A DNA stretch of 64,000 bases, taken from Psychrobacter immobilis. Its GTDB lineage: Bacteria; Pseudomonadota; Gammaproteobacteria; Pseudomonadales; Moraxellaceae. A program made the translations under genes and the position numbers. The notes beneath the pieces were generated by a model. It worked only from the letters and a program-made list of their open reading frames with translations, did not search any database and was not told the origin of the DNA. Below, one piece after another: positions 54,905 through 64,000 of the stretch. The first letter of the stretch is position 1. Every line of letters begins with the position of its first letter. The stretch lies in assembly GCF_904846235.1 (NCBI RefSeq), contig NZ_CAJGZN010000014.1, forward strand, positions 35,550 through 99,549, written 5' to 3'.

Positions 54905-55133
54905 GGTAAATCCTTATTTATAAATTTATGGGATAACAAACGTATTATAAAGAGCATGATAAATTATCATAGTCAAAGCGTTGGTATAGTCTGTTATCAA
55001 TGAGTAAAGTAAAAATGCATTCGGTGATGCTCATTACTAAAGTGGGGATAAGCACAACAAATTCAAGCCGTTTTGGCTCAAAACGTATTTTAGTGCTGTA
55101 AAACATGATAAACAGAACATAAAAAATAAACCA
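54905..55133. other. Spacer between grxC and the rhodanese terminator, no gene seen
   Basis: This AT-rich sequence has no supported frame. The grxC promoter should be here, because a terminator closes the rhodanese gene upstream. Confidence 0.35.
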
Positions 55134-55169
55134 CAAAAAAAGACACCTGATAAAAAGGTGTCTTTTTTA
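55134..55169 (-). terminator. Terminator of the rhodanese gene
   Basis: AAAAGACACCT and AGGTGTCTTTT form a stem of at least 11 bp, with A and T runs on both sides. Confidence 0.85.
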
Positions 55170-55194
55170 TAGCGTTGGTAGCGCTGATAACGTT

Positions 55195-55234
55195 AGTCAG
55201 GTCGCATAAACATCAGTCAGGTCGCATAAACATC
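55195..55234. repeat. Two tandem 20-bp repeats
   Basis: AGTCAGGTCGCATAAACATC is present twice without a spacer (55195-55214 and 55215-55234) in the 3' region of the rhodanese gene. It is probably a slippage duplication. Confidence 0.85.
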
Positions 55235-55283
55235 AGCTAAGCGATGTGTATAAACGCTTCACTTAAGCGCCTATACAGATCTA

Positions 55284-55739
55284 TTACTTGCTTAGACTTG
55301 GTTTTGTTTTACCTTTAGCCTTTGCTTTGGCGTCTTTTACACCAACCAATGGCATGCCAGCGCCTTGCCAGCCGCCAATACCGCCCTCTAAGCGATAGAC
55401 ACTATCTTTACCAATCATCTGAATCGCAGCGCCTGCTTGGACGCCCATGTCGCAGATGATAATCACTGGCTGCTCAATCGCGCGAATCTCTTCTAAGCGG
55501 TCTTTGAGGTCAGTGAACGGTATGTTACGGCTGCCTTGAATATAGCCTGATTCAAACTTCTTCTTAGCGCGAATATCGATAAGTTGCGCGTTTTGAGAAT
55601 TGACCATCATGCCAAGCGTGTTAGGCGATATCTTTCTACCGCTACGTTTGTTTTCAATCGTAAAAAACAGTATAGCAAGTACGGCTAATATACCAAATAA
55701 AAACGGGTGGTTGCCCACAAATTCCAGCGCACGATCCAA
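55284..55739 (-). CDS. Rhodanese-like protein with membrane anchor (YibN-like)
   Basis: This is a protein of about 151 residues with an N-terminal membrane helix (FLFGILAVLAILFF) and one rhodanese domain. The domain shows QLIDIRAKKKFESGYIQGSRNIPF and the active-site loop IIICDMGVQAG, where the Cys is the sulfur carrier candidate. I start at the TTG at 55739 because GGAGG lies 6 bases upstream and MDRALEFVGNHPF matches family N-termini; the open frame runs back to 55790 without a ribosome site. Its neighbours grxC and secB match the YibN context. The substrate is unknown. Confidence 0.85.
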   Translation of the reverse strand: MDRALEFVGNHPFLFGILAVLAILFFTIENKRSGRKISPNTLGMMVNSQNAQLIDIRAKKKFESGYIQGSRNIPFTDLKDRLEEIRAIEQPVIIICDMGVQAGAAIQMIGKDSVYRLEGGIGGWQGAGMPLVGVKDAKAKAKGKTKPSLSK

Positions 55740-55960
55740 ACCATACCTCCAAAAAAATAAGTGTTCTATTAAGCTGAGAAGACAGCCCAATGATAGTGAA
55801 CAAGGCGCTATTATACCGATAAGGTCATCTATAGTAAACGGGCGATGACATGGGCAATAATTGGGCGGTTATTGTACTTATCTATGGAGCTTCTCAGCCT
55901 AATAAAAATATCTATTTACATGACCGCTTTTAATTAAGACGGACACTAACAAGCCAAATA

Positions 55961-57064
55961 CTAATAAGGCTTCGTATCTGCCTCTTCTCGTAGCGTGACG
56001 AGATTTTCAACGCGGCGCTGCAATACTTCACCATCAGCTACGGCTTGCCATAGTGCACAGCCTTTGCTGTTGTGAGTATGGCGACAGTCACGGAATTGGC
56101 AACCGCTGGCCAATGGTGCTAGCTCAACGAAGCCTGAAATAATATCATCAGGAGTAAGGTGCCAAATGCCATACTCACGAATCCCTGGTGTATCGACGAT
56201 ACCGCCTTGGGTAAGGTTTTCTGGATTGAATGGCAGCAGTCTACTGGTCGTCGTGGTGTGCTGACCGAGCTTAGAGTTTTGTGAGATGATATTGACGCTC
56301 TGTCCAGAGTCAGGCAGAAGGGCATTGATTAAACTGCTTTTTCCGACGCCAGATTGACCCGCAAAGATGACCAACTTTTTATCTATATAGCGTTTTAGTT
56401 CATCAAGGCCTTCTTGCTCATCGCTCTCAGCGATATTTTCAGGGCAGTCGACCGAAGTTAGAACACTTTCATAGCCAAGCGCGGCATACTGCGCCAATAG
56501 CTCATTGGTATCCACACCGTTTTCTTCTGCCAACAGATCGGCTTTATTAAGTACCAACAGTGGTTTGACACCTGCATGATGGCATACCACAAGATAGCGA
56601 TCGATCAGCGTTGGCGCGGCGGCAGGCAGTGGCGCAAAAACAATTGCCAAAATATCGACATTGGCGGCAACAGGTTTGAGCTTATGATAGCGGTCAGGAC
56701 GAGAAACCAGCGATGTACGCGGTTTGACCGCTTCGATACGACCAAAACCAGTATTAGAGTCAGCATTCCAGCGTACTTGATCGCCAGCAGCTAGCATCGG
56801 TAGATTGGTACGCACATGACAGCGCCAAATATCATTCAATTCAAGCGTTTGCCAAAACGGCTCAGGATCATCAGGGGCAATCTCTGGCTGCTCAGGTATG
56901 ACAGCTGGCAGGCTAGTGACTTGTACTTCTAGTTGCTTACCGTAATGCGCCATGACCACGCCATCCATCAAACTGTCATCAATACTATCTTGATTAGACA
57001 GTTGCTGCTTGTCGATGCGACGAATCTGTTGTTTAGTCAGTTTGCGTTGCCGGATTAATGCCAT
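55961..57064 (-). CDS. rsgA: Ribosome small-subunit biogenesis GTPase RsgA (YjeQ)
   Basis: This 367-residue circularly permuted GTPase helps late maturation of the 30S subunit. The permuted order is visible: NKAD (G4) precedes GQSGVGKSSLIN (G1) and DTPG (G3). A C-terminal zinc knuckle GCQFRDCRHTHNSKGC follows. The N-terminal OB-fold is preceded by an Arg/Lys/Gln-rich segment. The start at 57064 (MALIRQRKLTKQQ) matches family N-termini; the longer frame from 57121 does not. It is divergent from orn, the usual neighbour in gammaproteobacteria. Confidence 0.95.
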   Translation of the reverse strand: MALIRQRKLTKQQIRRIDKQQLSNQDSIDDSLMDGVVMAHYGKQLEVQVTSLPAVIPEQPEIAPDDPEPFWQTLELNDIWRCHVRTNLPMLAAGDQVRWNADSNTGFGRIEAVKPRTSLVSRPDRYHKLKPVAANVDILAIVFAPLPAAAPTLIDRYLVVCHHAGVKPLLVLNKADLLAEENGVDTNELLAQYAALGYESVLTSVDCPENIAESDEQEGLDELKRYIDKKLVIFAGQSGVGKSSLINALLPDSGQSVNIISQNSKLGQHTTTTSRLLPFNPENLTQGGIVDTPGIREYGIWHLTPDDIISGFVELAPLASGCQFRDCRHTHNSKGCALWQAVADGEVLQRRVENLVTLREEADTKPY

Positions 57065-57294
57065 GGGTTTTTGACCTATTATAAAAATATTGCTAAGTGT
57101 AGCGTGAAAATTTGCTAACATACAGCCTAAAGCGTCTGCGGCAGACAGTGGTTTTGTAATATTTTGGCTGCTTGCTAGATTTTTTGAATCAATCAGTATA
57201 TTACAATGCTGCCTGAATATGAGTATTTACTCGTAATACGTTTTTTAAATTATGTTTAAAACTGTCCCAAAATTTAATGACCATAGGATATTGT

Positions 57295-57882
57295 ATGACT
57301 ACCGGTGACCATCCCAATAAGATTAAAATCAAAAATCAAGGCAAAAAAGGGCTGGTGTGGATTGATTTAGAAATGACCGGACTTGATACCTTAAACGATG
57401 AGATTATCGAGATTGCTACTGTCGTCACTGACGAAGATTTGAATGTACTTGCTGAAGGGCCTGTGTTTGCTATCAAGGTATCGGATCAAGTCTTAAACAA
57501 GATGGATGACTGGAATACCAAGCAGCACGGTCAATCAGGATTGGTCGATCGTGTACGTCGTAGTACGGTGACATTGGCAGAAGCCGAAGCTGAGACCATA
57601 AAGTTCCTAAACAAATGGGTTGATAGTGGTAAGTCGCCAATGTGCGGTAACTCTATTTGCCAAGATCGTCGATTTATGGCGCGGCAAATGCCAGAGCTTG
57701 AGCGTTTCTTCCATTATCGTAACCTTGATGTATCGTCAATTAAAGAGCTTTGTTTCCGCTGGCGTCCTGATATCTTAAAGAACTTCGAAAAAGGTGGCAG
57801 TCATTTAGCCCTAGATGATATTCGTGACTCTATCCGTGAGCTAAAGCATTACCGTCAGCATTTCTTTAAGTTAATACCTTAA
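57295..57882 (+). CDS. orn: Oligoribonuclease
   Basis: This 195-residue 3'-5' exonuclease degrades 2-5-nt RNAs and pGpG. The DEDDh motifs are visible as [10 protein letters not shown] (Exo I), [10 protein letters not shown] (Exo II region) and [10 protein letters not shown] (Exo III). The ATG at 57295 has AGGA 7 bases upstream, so I shorten the frame that opens at 57277. It is divergent from rsgA and convergent with lpxH. Confidence 0.97.
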   Translation: MTTGDHPNKIKIKNQGKKGLVWIDLEMTGLDTLNDEIIEIATVVTDEDLNVLAEGPVFAIKVSDQVLNKMDDWNTKQHGQSGLVDRVRRSTVTLAEAEAETIKFLNKWVDSGKSPMCGNSICQDRRFMARQMPELERFFHYRNLDVSSIKELCFRWRPDILKNFEKGGSHLALDDIRDSIRELKHYRQHFFKLIP

Positions 57883-57940
57883 ATAGCTAGCAAGAGATAA
57901 GCTATTTAAAAGTGTAGTAAAAGAATTGTAGTAAAAAAAC

Positions 57941-57976
57941 AAAAGGGTCTGTTGATATTTCAACAGACCCTTTTTA
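57941..57976. terminator. Bidirectional terminator between orn and lpxH
   Basis: AAAAGGGTCTGTTG and CAACAGACCCTTTT form a 14-bp perfect stem with a 6-base loop. Confidence 0.93.
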
Positions 57977-58002
57977 TGTTTAAGCTAGATTCAACGATCA
58001 AG

Positions 58003-58872
58003 TCAAACAAGCATTGTAAACTCAAACAATCCAAACTCAGCAGTATTACTGCTTAAATCATTACTACTAAAACCGTCATTTGAATGCTCGTCATCTGTCA
58101 CTGCACCAATCACGGTGCTAACTTTCGGCTGGCGAGTGTCTTTATCTAACAATCGCCAGTCGCCTAAGACATAACGTTTCTTATCAGCAGTCGCCTGATG
58201 AATGTCTGGACGATGAGTATGTCCGTGTAATAATGCATCGCTAGTAGTAATGGCTTGACGTACAGCTTTATCATTCACATCCATGATATGAGCAGCTTTA
58301 TGAGCATTATTCTGCTGGCTTCGTTGACGCATATTATCTGCGATGGCTAAGCGTTTTTCTAATGACTTGTTAAGCAAATACCACTGAGTTAGGCGGTTAC
58401 GCATAATTTTGCGAAAGAACTGATATTTTTTATCATCGGTACAGAGCGCATCTCCGTGTTCTAAGCGGTAATTCTGCTGACCAATAGGCAAAATATATGG
58501 CTCGTTGATAAGCTCTCCACCGAACAGATTACAAAACGGCTGACCCAATAGAAAGTCACGGTTACCGTGCATGACCAATATCTCACAGCCATTGATACGT
58601 AGCTGCTTGAGTTTGGTGATAAGTGGAGTCAACCAGTGCGCTATCCTCTCGTCTTCTGACAACGATAAATACGTATCATCACCTAGCCACACCTCAAACC
58701 AATCACCTAGTATAAAGAGGCGTTTGAACGCTGGCAGGGCTAGACAGTCATCTAATAGCGCCAAAAAAGCCTGCGCTAAGGCAGGCTCCTGAGGCGATAA
58801 ATGCAAATCGCTAATCAATACTTGCCGCACTTGATGAGGGCGGGTCGTGATTAAGTGATTAAAACTTTGCAT
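58003..58872 (-). CDS. lpxH: UDP-2,3-diacylglucosamine diphosphatase
   Basis: This 289-residue metallophosphoesterase makes lipid X in lipid A synthesis. The metal-binding motifs are ISDLHLS, GDWFEVWLGDD, HGNRDFLLG and HGHTHRP, and the LpxH-specific HGDALCTDDKKYQFFRKIMR lid is present. The C-terminal ~30 residues (Asp/Ser-rich) are longer than in E. coli. The stop is close to the shared terminator with orn. The adjacent cyclophilin gene upstream on the same strand matches the common ppiB-lpxH order. Confidence 0.95.
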   Translation of the reverse strand: MQSFNHLITTRPHQVRQVLISDLHLSPQEPALAQAFLALLDDCLALPAFKRLFILGDWFEVWLGDDTYLSLSEDERIAHWLTPLITKLKQLRINGCEILVMHGNRDFLLGQPFCNLFGGELINEPYILPIGQQNYRLEHGDALCTDDKKYQFFRKIMRNRLTQWYLLNKSLEKRLAIADNMRQRSQQNNAHKAAHIMDVNDKAVRQAITTSDALLHGHTHRPDIHQATADKKRYVLGDWRLLDKDTRQPKVSTVIGAVTDDEHSNDGFSSNDLSSNTAEFGLFEFTMLV

Positions 58873-58995
58873 TTATCTTGGTCCTCGTGACTTATCGTAT
58901 AGCGAGCATGATTTAATAAACTCTATTAAAAAATGCTCGCTCATTCACAGCTATCGCTAAGTAACTATGACTGAATAGCTGCTATTGAATGACTA

Positions 58996-59511
58996 TTACT
59001 GAGTAATAATGGTTGCTGAGTTGATAACAACTGGCTCTTTTGGCACATCAGCATGCATGCCGAAACGACCAGTTGGTACGCTGCGCATTTTTTCGATAAC
59101 GTCCATACCGCTTGTTACTTTACCAAATACGGTGTAACCCCAGCCTTGCATGTTTTTGCCAGAGTGGTTTAGGAAGTCGTTGTCTTTTACGTTGATGAAG
59201 AACTGGCTAGTCGCTGAATGCGGATCTTGGGTACGCGCCATTGCGATAGTACCTTTGTCATTTTTTAGACCATTGTCCGCTTCGTTTTCGATAGGCGCAT
59301 TGGTTGGTTTTTCATTCATCTCAGCGTCCATTCCGCCGCCTTGAATCATGAAACCATCAATGATGCGATGGAAAATTGTACCGTCATACTGACCAGATTT
59401 TACGTAGTTTAAAAAGTTTTCTACGGTTTTTGGTGCTTTTTCTTCGTTGAGTTCGATAACGATCGCACCCATATTAGTTTCAAGTTCTACTACTGGTGGC
59501 ATGTCTACCAT
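58996..59511 (-). CDS. ppiB: Cytoplasmic cyclophilin-type peptidyl-prolyl isomerase
   Basis: This is a 171-residue cyclophilin without a signal peptide. The catalytic core is seen in [45 protein letters not shown] and [23 protein letters not shown] upstream supports the ATG at 59511. It lies just upstream of lpxH, as in many gammaproteobacteria, probably in one transcription unit. Confidence 0.95.
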   Translation of the reverse strand: MVDMPPVVELETNMGAIVIELNEEKAPKTVENFLNYVKSGQYDGTIFHRIIDGFMIQGGGMDAEMNEKPTNAPIENEADNGLKNDKGTIAMARTQDPHSATSQFFINVKDNDFLNHSGKNMQGWGYTVFGKVTSGMDVIEKMRSVPTGRFGMHADVPKEPVVINSATIITQ

Positions 59512-59703
59512 GGGATATTCCTTTTTGATTGCAGCGCCTTAAATAGCACTATTGTGAGTGGTGGTTAAAAAGTTACGGGTAGTCTAACGGCTTTTTTATC
59601 CCGTGTCATGTATCAGGCTGTTAATGCGTTTGCGAAACCTGATAGAATAACGCAACTTTACCCATTTTTGACAAATTTTGATAATGCGGTCGCACTATCT
59701 AAG

Positions 59704-59747
59704 TTTTAATATTCTCGCTTTATTTTAATATTCTCGTTTTATTTTAA
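59704..59747. repeat. 19-bp AT-rich tandem repeat
   Basis: TTTTAATATTCTCGCTTTA (59704-59722) and TTTTAATATTCTCGTTTTA (59723-59741) are tandem with one mismatch, and a third partial copy begins at 59742. They lie 80 bases before glnS, in the ppiB-glnS divergent spacer (59512-59823), which otherwise shows no gene. Confidence 0.8.
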
Positions 59748-59823
59748 CACTTTAGTTTAAACGTTTCGTGATGCGTGATGGCACGCATCATGAACTGACA
59801 ATTTGCGTTAGGAGCAATGCCCG

Positions 59824-61563
59824 ATGAGTGATCACTCAAGCAACAATGCACAAAAAGACGAAGCAAAAAACGATTTTATTCGTAATATCATTCGTGACGA
59901 TGTCAATGCGCAAAAATACCAGCAAATTGTAACGCGCTTTCCGCCTGAGCCAAATGGCTACTTGCATTTAGGTCATGTGAAATCTATCTGCTTAAACTTT
60001 GGTGTGGCCAAAGAGTTCGGCGGTGTGTGCAACCTGCGTTTTGATGACACCAACCCAACTGCTGAGAAGCAAGATTACATCGACAATATTAAGAACGATG
60101 TGCAGTGGTTAGGTTTTGAGTGGGCAGGCGAGGCGCATCATGCCTCAGGTTATTTTGATCAGTTGCATGCATGGGCAATCCAGCTGATTGAGCAAGGCGA
60201 CGCTTATGTTGATTTGCAAACTCCTGAACAAATCAAAGAAAACCGTGGTTCATTTAATGAAGCGGGAACACCTTCACCATATCGTGATGCCAGTGTTGAA
60301 GAAAACCTAGCGCTTTTCAACGATATGAAAGACGGTAAATACGCTGAAGGAAAGGCTATTTTGCGCGCCAAGATTGATATGGCTAGCCCAAATATGAACC
60401 TGCGTGATCCTGTTATCTATCGCGTGATGCATCAAGCGCATCATCAGACTGGTGATAAATGGTGCATTTATCCAATGTATGACTTTGCTCATCCACTCTC
60501 GGATGCGTTAGAAGGGATTACTCATTCATTATGTACGCTTGAGTTTGAAGATCATCGTCCATTCTATGATTGGGTCATTGAAAAAATCGGCTTTGACGTA
60601 CCACCACATCAGTACGAGTTTAGCCGCTTAAACGTTGATCATACATTGACCAGTAAGCGTAAGCTGAAGCAACTGGTAGATGAAGGTATCGTCAGTGGTT
60701 GGAATGACCCCCGTATGCCAACCGTCGCTGGCATGCGTCGCCGTGGTTATACGCCAGAGGGTTTGCGCGATTTTTGTGAGCGTGTGGGTGTGACCAAAGC
60801 GGATAGTGTGGTTGATTTTCGCTTATTGGAATTCAGCGTTCGTCAATCGTTGGAGACGACTACTGGTCGCGGTATGGCGGTGCTAAAGCCATTGAAAGTG
60901 ACGATTACTAACTTTAGTGAAGCGGTCAGCAGTTGGGAGTCGCAAAAAGCCGATAGCGTTAATGCACGTTTTGACGATACGACGCAGACACTTTGGTTGA
61001 CTCAGCCTAATCATCCTAACGTCGATATGGGTGAGCGTGAGATTCCATTCACCGAAACGCTATACATTGACCAAGGTGATTATGAAATTGAACCGCCAGC
61101 AGGCTACAAACGTCTCTCTCCAGAAAAGCCAGAGATTCGTCTGCGTAACACCTATGTGTTAGCCGTCACTGAGCATATCACTGATGAAAATGGTAATGTC
61201 GTTGAGCTAAAAGCGACGATCGACCCTGCTACTTTGGGCAACAACCCTGAAGGGCGTAAGGTCAAAGGCGTGATTCATTGGGTATCAGCCAGTCAAGGTG
61301 TGCCAGCGACAGTACGCATGTACGAGCAGCTATTCAGTGCTGAAGATCCAAGTGGCGTTGCTGATGTTCATCAAGCGCTAAACCCGAACTCGCTCACTGA
61401 GCTAAATGCAGTAGTTGAACCATCTTTGGTCAATGCAGATGCTGGCACGCGCTTCCAGTTTGAGCGTGAAGGTTACTTCATCTCTGACAGCGAAGATCAC
61501 AGCACTGATAAGCCAGTATTTAACCAAATCGTTAGCTTACGTGATAGCTATAAGCCAGCTTAA
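59824..61563 (+). CDS. glnS: Glutaminyl-tRNA synthetase
   Basis: This is a 579-residue class Ib synthetase. The HIGH motif is PEPNGYLHLGHVKS and the KMSKS-like loop is VDHTLTSKRKL. The C-terminal anticodon-binding beta barrels follow. AGGAG lies upstream of the ATG at 59824. A short Asn/Asp/Lys-rich start precedes the conserved NFIRNII region. It is monocistronic. Confidence 0.98.
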   Translation: MSDHSSNNAQKDEAKNDFIRNIIRDDVNAQKYQQIVTRFPPEPNGYLHLGHVKSICLNFGVAKEFGGVCNLRFDDTNPTAEKQDYIDNIKNDVQWLGFEWAGEAHHASGYFDQLHAWAIQLIEQGDAYVDLQTPEQIKENRGSFNEAGTPSPYRDASVEENLALFNDMKDGKYAEGKAILRAKIDMASPNMNLRDPVIYRVMHQAHHQTGDKWCIYPMYDFAHPLSDALEGITHSLCTLEFEDHRPFYDWVIEKIGFDVPPHQYEFSRLNVDHTLTSKRKLKQLVDEGIVSGWNDPRMPTVAGMRRRGYTPEGLRDFCERVGVTKADSVVDFRLLEFSVRQSLETTTGRGMAVLKPLKVTITNFSEAVSSWESQKADSVNARFDDTTQTLWLTQPNHPNVDMGEREIPFTETLYIDQGDYEIEPPAGYKRLSPEKPEIRLRNTYVLAVTEHITDENGNVVELKATIDPATLGNNPEGRKVKGVIHWVSASQGVPATVRMYEQLFSAEDPSGVADVHQALNPNSLTELNAVVEPSLVNADAGTRFQFEREGYFISDSEDHSTDKPVFNQIVSLRDSYKPA

Positions 61564-61998
61564 TTTATGTTGGCTTAGTATTTAAAAGTATCCTTATCCA
61601 AATGAATATTTTGAAATAATACTGAACAATAGTAGTTTGCAAGTTAGCCTATTTCTAGTACGCTAGGGATGGGCTTTTTTGTGTGTAGATATAAAGTTAA
61701 GTATGATTATAGTGCGAATTTTGCTTATGGGATGCAGGTATGGTGGTTTAATTATTTATTTATCAAAGCTACCTGTCCATAAAATTCATTAAAAGATTTG
61801 TCCATCAGCTTAGAGTTAAACGGAATAACCGCATTACAATCCGTCACAAGACATTCATAACCAGTTTGTTAAGATAAAGTCAGTTTTTACGGATGTGCTT
61901 TATGTTATATTTGATAACTGAGCACGTCGATGATAATAATAGAACGCGAGGCCGACGTGTCGATATAAGCGTTCATTCACATAGCTAAGGAATCAAGC
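61564..61998. other. glnS-prx6 spacer with glnS terminator
   Basis: A hairpin with T run at about 61645-61681 (AGCC...GGGCT flanking CTAG/CTAG) probably ends glnS. The remaining ~310 bases carry no supported gene and should include the peroxiredoxin promoter. Confidence 0.5.
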
Positions 61999-62637
61999 AT
62001 GGCACATTTACGTTTAGGTGATACCGCACCAAATTTTGACGCTGCGACCACAGAAGGCGATATTAATTTCCACGAGTGGGCAGGCAATCATTGGGTGGTC
62101 TTTTTCTCACATCCATCAGACTTTACCCCAGTATGTACCACTGAGCTTGGTCGTGCAGCAGCACTCAATGGCGAGTTTCAAAAGCGCAATGTAAAACCGA
62201 TTTGTATCTCTGTCGATAGCTTAGAGGACCATAAAGCGTGGGCGAGTGATATCGGTGAGACGCAAGGGACAGAGATGAACTTTCCAATCATCGCTGATCC
62301 TAACAAAGAAGTGGCTGAATTATATGACATGATGCATCCTAATGCAGATAGCACGCATACGGTACGCAGCGTTTTTATCATTGATCCAAATAAAAAGGTG
62401 CGTCTAACGCTGACGTATCCGGCCAGCTGTGGTCGTAACTTCGATGAAATTATCCGTGTTATTGATGCGCTACAATTATCGGATGAGTATAACATCGCGA
62501 CGCCTGTAGATTGGAAGGACGGTGATGACGTGATCATTCCACCAAGTGTGAAAAACGAAGATATTGCTGCCAAATACCCAAAAGGTCATAAAGAAATCAA
62601 GCCGTACCTACGTACGACCCCAGCCCCTAATAAATAA
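61999..62637 (+). CDS. 1-Cys peroxiredoxin (Prx6 family)
   Basis: This 212-residue peroxidase reduces hydrogen peroxide and organic peroxides. The peroxidatic Cys is in HPSDFTPVCTTELG, with the Arg partner in YPASCGRNFDE. The longer C-terminal domain (PVDWKDGDDVIIPPS through GHKEIKPYLR) is the Prx6 mark. A second Cys in YPASCG is not at the 2-Cys resolving position. AAGGA precedes the ATG. The next gene is a GST, the class known to reduce Prx6 sulfenic acid in other organisms, but they are separated by a terminator. Confidence 0.95.
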   Translation: MAHLRLGDTAPNFDAATTEGDINFHEWAGNHWVVFFSHPSDFTPVCTTELGRAAALNGEFQKRNVKPICISVDSLEDHKAWASDIGETQGTEMNFPIIADPNKEVAELYDMMHPNADSTHTVRSVFIIDPNKKVRLTLTYPASCGRNFDEIIRVIDALQLSDEYNIATPVDWKDGDDVIIPPSVKNEDIAAKYPKGHKEIKPYLRTTPAPNK

Positions 62638-62665
62638 CTGGACTGGTTGCATAAATATGATTAAA

Positions 62666-62699
62666 TAAAGCCCCATGACTCAAGGTTATGGGGCTTTTA
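62666..62699 (+). terminator. Terminator of the peroxiredoxin gene
   Basis: AAAGCCCCAT and ATGGGGCTTT form a 10-bp perfect stem followed by a short T run. Confidence 0.88.
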
Positions 62700-62847
62700 T
62701 TATTTCTACTTTATGATTAATAACACTTTGCCATGATGGCCAGATTAGGCTATAGCGTATCAATCGTTTGTGCTTATTAGTACAATAACCATAATAAAGC
62801 GTATCAGCGCCAAATTGCTGTCCAATCATTCTTACAAGGAGTTTACT

Positions 62848-63510
62848 ATGAAAAAACTATATATCACCCGTACAGCGCCTAATCCACGTAAAGCGCTTAT
62901 CTTATTGGCTTCAAAAGGTATCGATGTCGATGACATGGATGATGTCGATGTGATAGACATTGATTTTGCGGCAAATGAGCAAATGTCAGAAGCCTTTACA
63001 CAAATGAATCCGATGCAGACCGTACCTGTTTTGACCTTAGATGATGGTACGGTATTGAATGATTCTCAGGCAGTTTGTGAGTATCTGGATCGCGTTTACG
63101 GAGAGCGTTCGGTCATGGGTAATGATGTGGTACAGCGTGCGCAAGTTTGCTCTATGCGCCGTGTTGCAGAGTTTGAAGTGATGTATAACTTGATGCTCGC
63201 GTTTCAGCACAGCCATCCATCTAAAGCACAACGTATTGAACAAGTGCCCGAGTTCGTCGCACCATCAATTGCTCGTGCGGTCAAAGCCATGGCGTATTTT
63301 GAGACGATATTAGAAGGTCGTGAATACCTAGTAGGTGAGCAATTAAGTTTTGCGGATATCGTGCTATATCTCAGCTTAGATTTTGGTAAAGTATTGAAGA
63401 TTAATCCTAATGAGCAAGGCGAAAACCTAGCTCGTTTTTATCAAAAGATGAATGAACGCTTTAGTATTAAAAATATGGCTAAAGCCAAACCTGCCAGTGT
63501 GAATGACTAA
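62848..63510 (+). CDS. Glutathione S-transferase family protein
   Basis: This 220-residue protein has a thioredoxin-like N-terminal half (MKKLYITRTAPNPRKALILLASKGID, with the glutathione-site NPMQTVPVL and NDSQAVCEYLD) and an all-helical C-terminal half. The residue following TRTAPN takes the place of the catalytic Ser/Tyr. The ATG at 62848 has AAGGAG about 6 bases upstream, so the longer open frame from 62770 is not used. The exact class and substrate are not clear. It resembles the small bacterial GSTs near SspA, but lacks the SspA surface motif as far as I can see. Confidence 0.88.
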   Translation: MKKLYITRTAPNPRKALILLASKGIDVDDMDDVDVIDIDFAANEQMSEAFTQMNPMQTVPVLTLDDGTVLNDSQAVCEYLDRVYGERSVMGNDVVQRAQVCSMRRVAEFEVMYNLMLAFQHSHPSKAQRIEQVPEFVAPSIARAVKAMAYFETILEGREYLVGEQLSFADIVLYLSLDFGKVLKINPNEQGENLARFYQKMNERFSIKNMAKAKPASVND

Positions 63511-63583
63511 AAGGTTCTAGAGAATAGTTTAAATCATAAAATTTATCTATTAACCTATCCGATAAATTGCTCGCTATAAAGCA

Positions 63584-63617
63584 AAACAGCTAACCTCAAT
63601 CGTTAGCTGTTTTTTTA
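63584..63617 (+). terminator. Terminator of the GST gene
   Basis: AACAGCTAAC and GTTAGCTGTT form a 10-bp perfect stem with a 7-base loop followed by TTTTT. Confidence 0.9.
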
Positions 63618-63935
63618 TGAAACATAATAAAAATCAACATTTCGTTACATAGGTTAATAGAGCCAAGGTTATAGTGGTTAATCTAGCTTAGTTATATCAA
63701 TTATGTTTTTAAAACGTTTATTTAAGAAGAATGCTTTTAAATTATGACTTCTTTTGAATAGGTTTTTTAAAATATAGATGGTACGCGAGATAAGTTGTAC
63801 AAGCTTACTAAGAGGTATGTAATATGGTAGGTAGCCGAAATAAGCCAACGTTAAAATTACTGCTATTACCCAGTATAGTAGATCTTTTATAAAAGTGGTA
63901 CAGTCGTTTTAAAACAAGCGAAAAGTAAAAAGATT
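63618..63935. other. AT-rich spacer before the transposase fragment
   Basis: No gene is supported. The outer end of the insertion sequence must lie within this stretch, probably in the last 60 bases, but I cannot define its inverted repeat because the other end is outside the window. Confidence 0.4.
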
Positions 63936-64000
63936 ATGACTTATTCAGCAGACTTCCGTGCTCAAGTGATTAAAAGTGTTAAACAACAAGATATGAGTAT
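63936..64000 (+). CDS. Transposase N-terminus, cut by window edge (IS630-like)
   Basis: The last 65 bases open with ATG and read MTYSADFRAQVIKSVKQQDMS before the window ends. This is the N-terminal helix-turn-helix start seen in IS630-type transposases (MTYS.DFR..V). Only 21 residues are visible, so the family call is tentative, and whether the element is intact cannot be judged. Confidence 0.6.
   Translation, partial: MTYSADFRAQVIKSVKQQDMS

Overview
The window reads as chromosome of a gammaproteobacterium of the family Moraxellaceae, most probably Psychrobacter. The evidence is moderate-to-low GC, Psychrobacter/Acinetobacter-like housekeeping proteins (Mg-type HemB, an RND pump of the AdeIJK/MexAB kind, ScpA/ScpB, the rhodanese-grxC-secB order, the ccmFGHI order) and a codon-usage contrast between housekeeping and accessory genes. 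No 16S rRNA is present, so the genus is an inference from protein resemblance.

Region 1 (1-18 kb) is accessory. A LysR regulator is followed directly by a three-gene recombinase operon: a small HTH protein and two large tyrosine recombinases with complete catalytic sets. Its gene order, sizes and domains match the Gamma-Mobile-Trio (gmtX-gmtY-gmtZ) that marks mobile islands carrying defence and offence genes. Between lysR and the trio lies an inverted, degraded copy of the gmtZ 3' end, and both copies share a downstream terminal motif. One copy of the motif abuts the lysR stop codon. Next come an orphan lipoprotein and a type I restriction-modification locus, hsdM-hsdS-[two inserted genes]-hsdR-YgjP-like metallopeptidase. 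The two inserted genes form a Pycsar anti-phage pair: a membrane effector of the PycTM kind whose ATG overlaps the hsdS stop, and a class III pyrimidine nucleotide cyclase of the PycC kind with a TTG start. This nested RM-Pycsar locus is the main find of the window.

Region 2 (18-24.5 kb) starts with an iron-dependent alcohol dehydrogenase / SMP-30 lactonase pair divergent from an orphan TRAP solute-binding lipoprotein. It continues with a small integrase module (xis-like, int, two small ORFs, divergent Cro-like repressor) next to the 3' end of a tRNA-Val(GAC) gene, with 11-bp-phased GGTCAC repeats between the repressor and the tRNA.

Region 3 (24.5-64 kb) is mainly core genome: Xi-class GST, hemB, a tripartite RND efflux operon, ispB, rplU-rpmA, lolA, scpB-scpA, trpS, a lipid A acyltransferase, rplM-rpsI, rsmD, mrdA, a DUF445 protein, ccmFGHI, adk, secB, grxC, a rhodanese, rsgA, orn, lpxH, a cyclophilin, glnS, a 1-Cys peroxiredoxin and a GST. 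It also holds a 170-bp candidate MITE between hemB and the efflux operon, short tandem repeats in several spacers, and the first codons of an IS transposase at the right edge. Many convergent pairs share bidirectional hairpin terminators.
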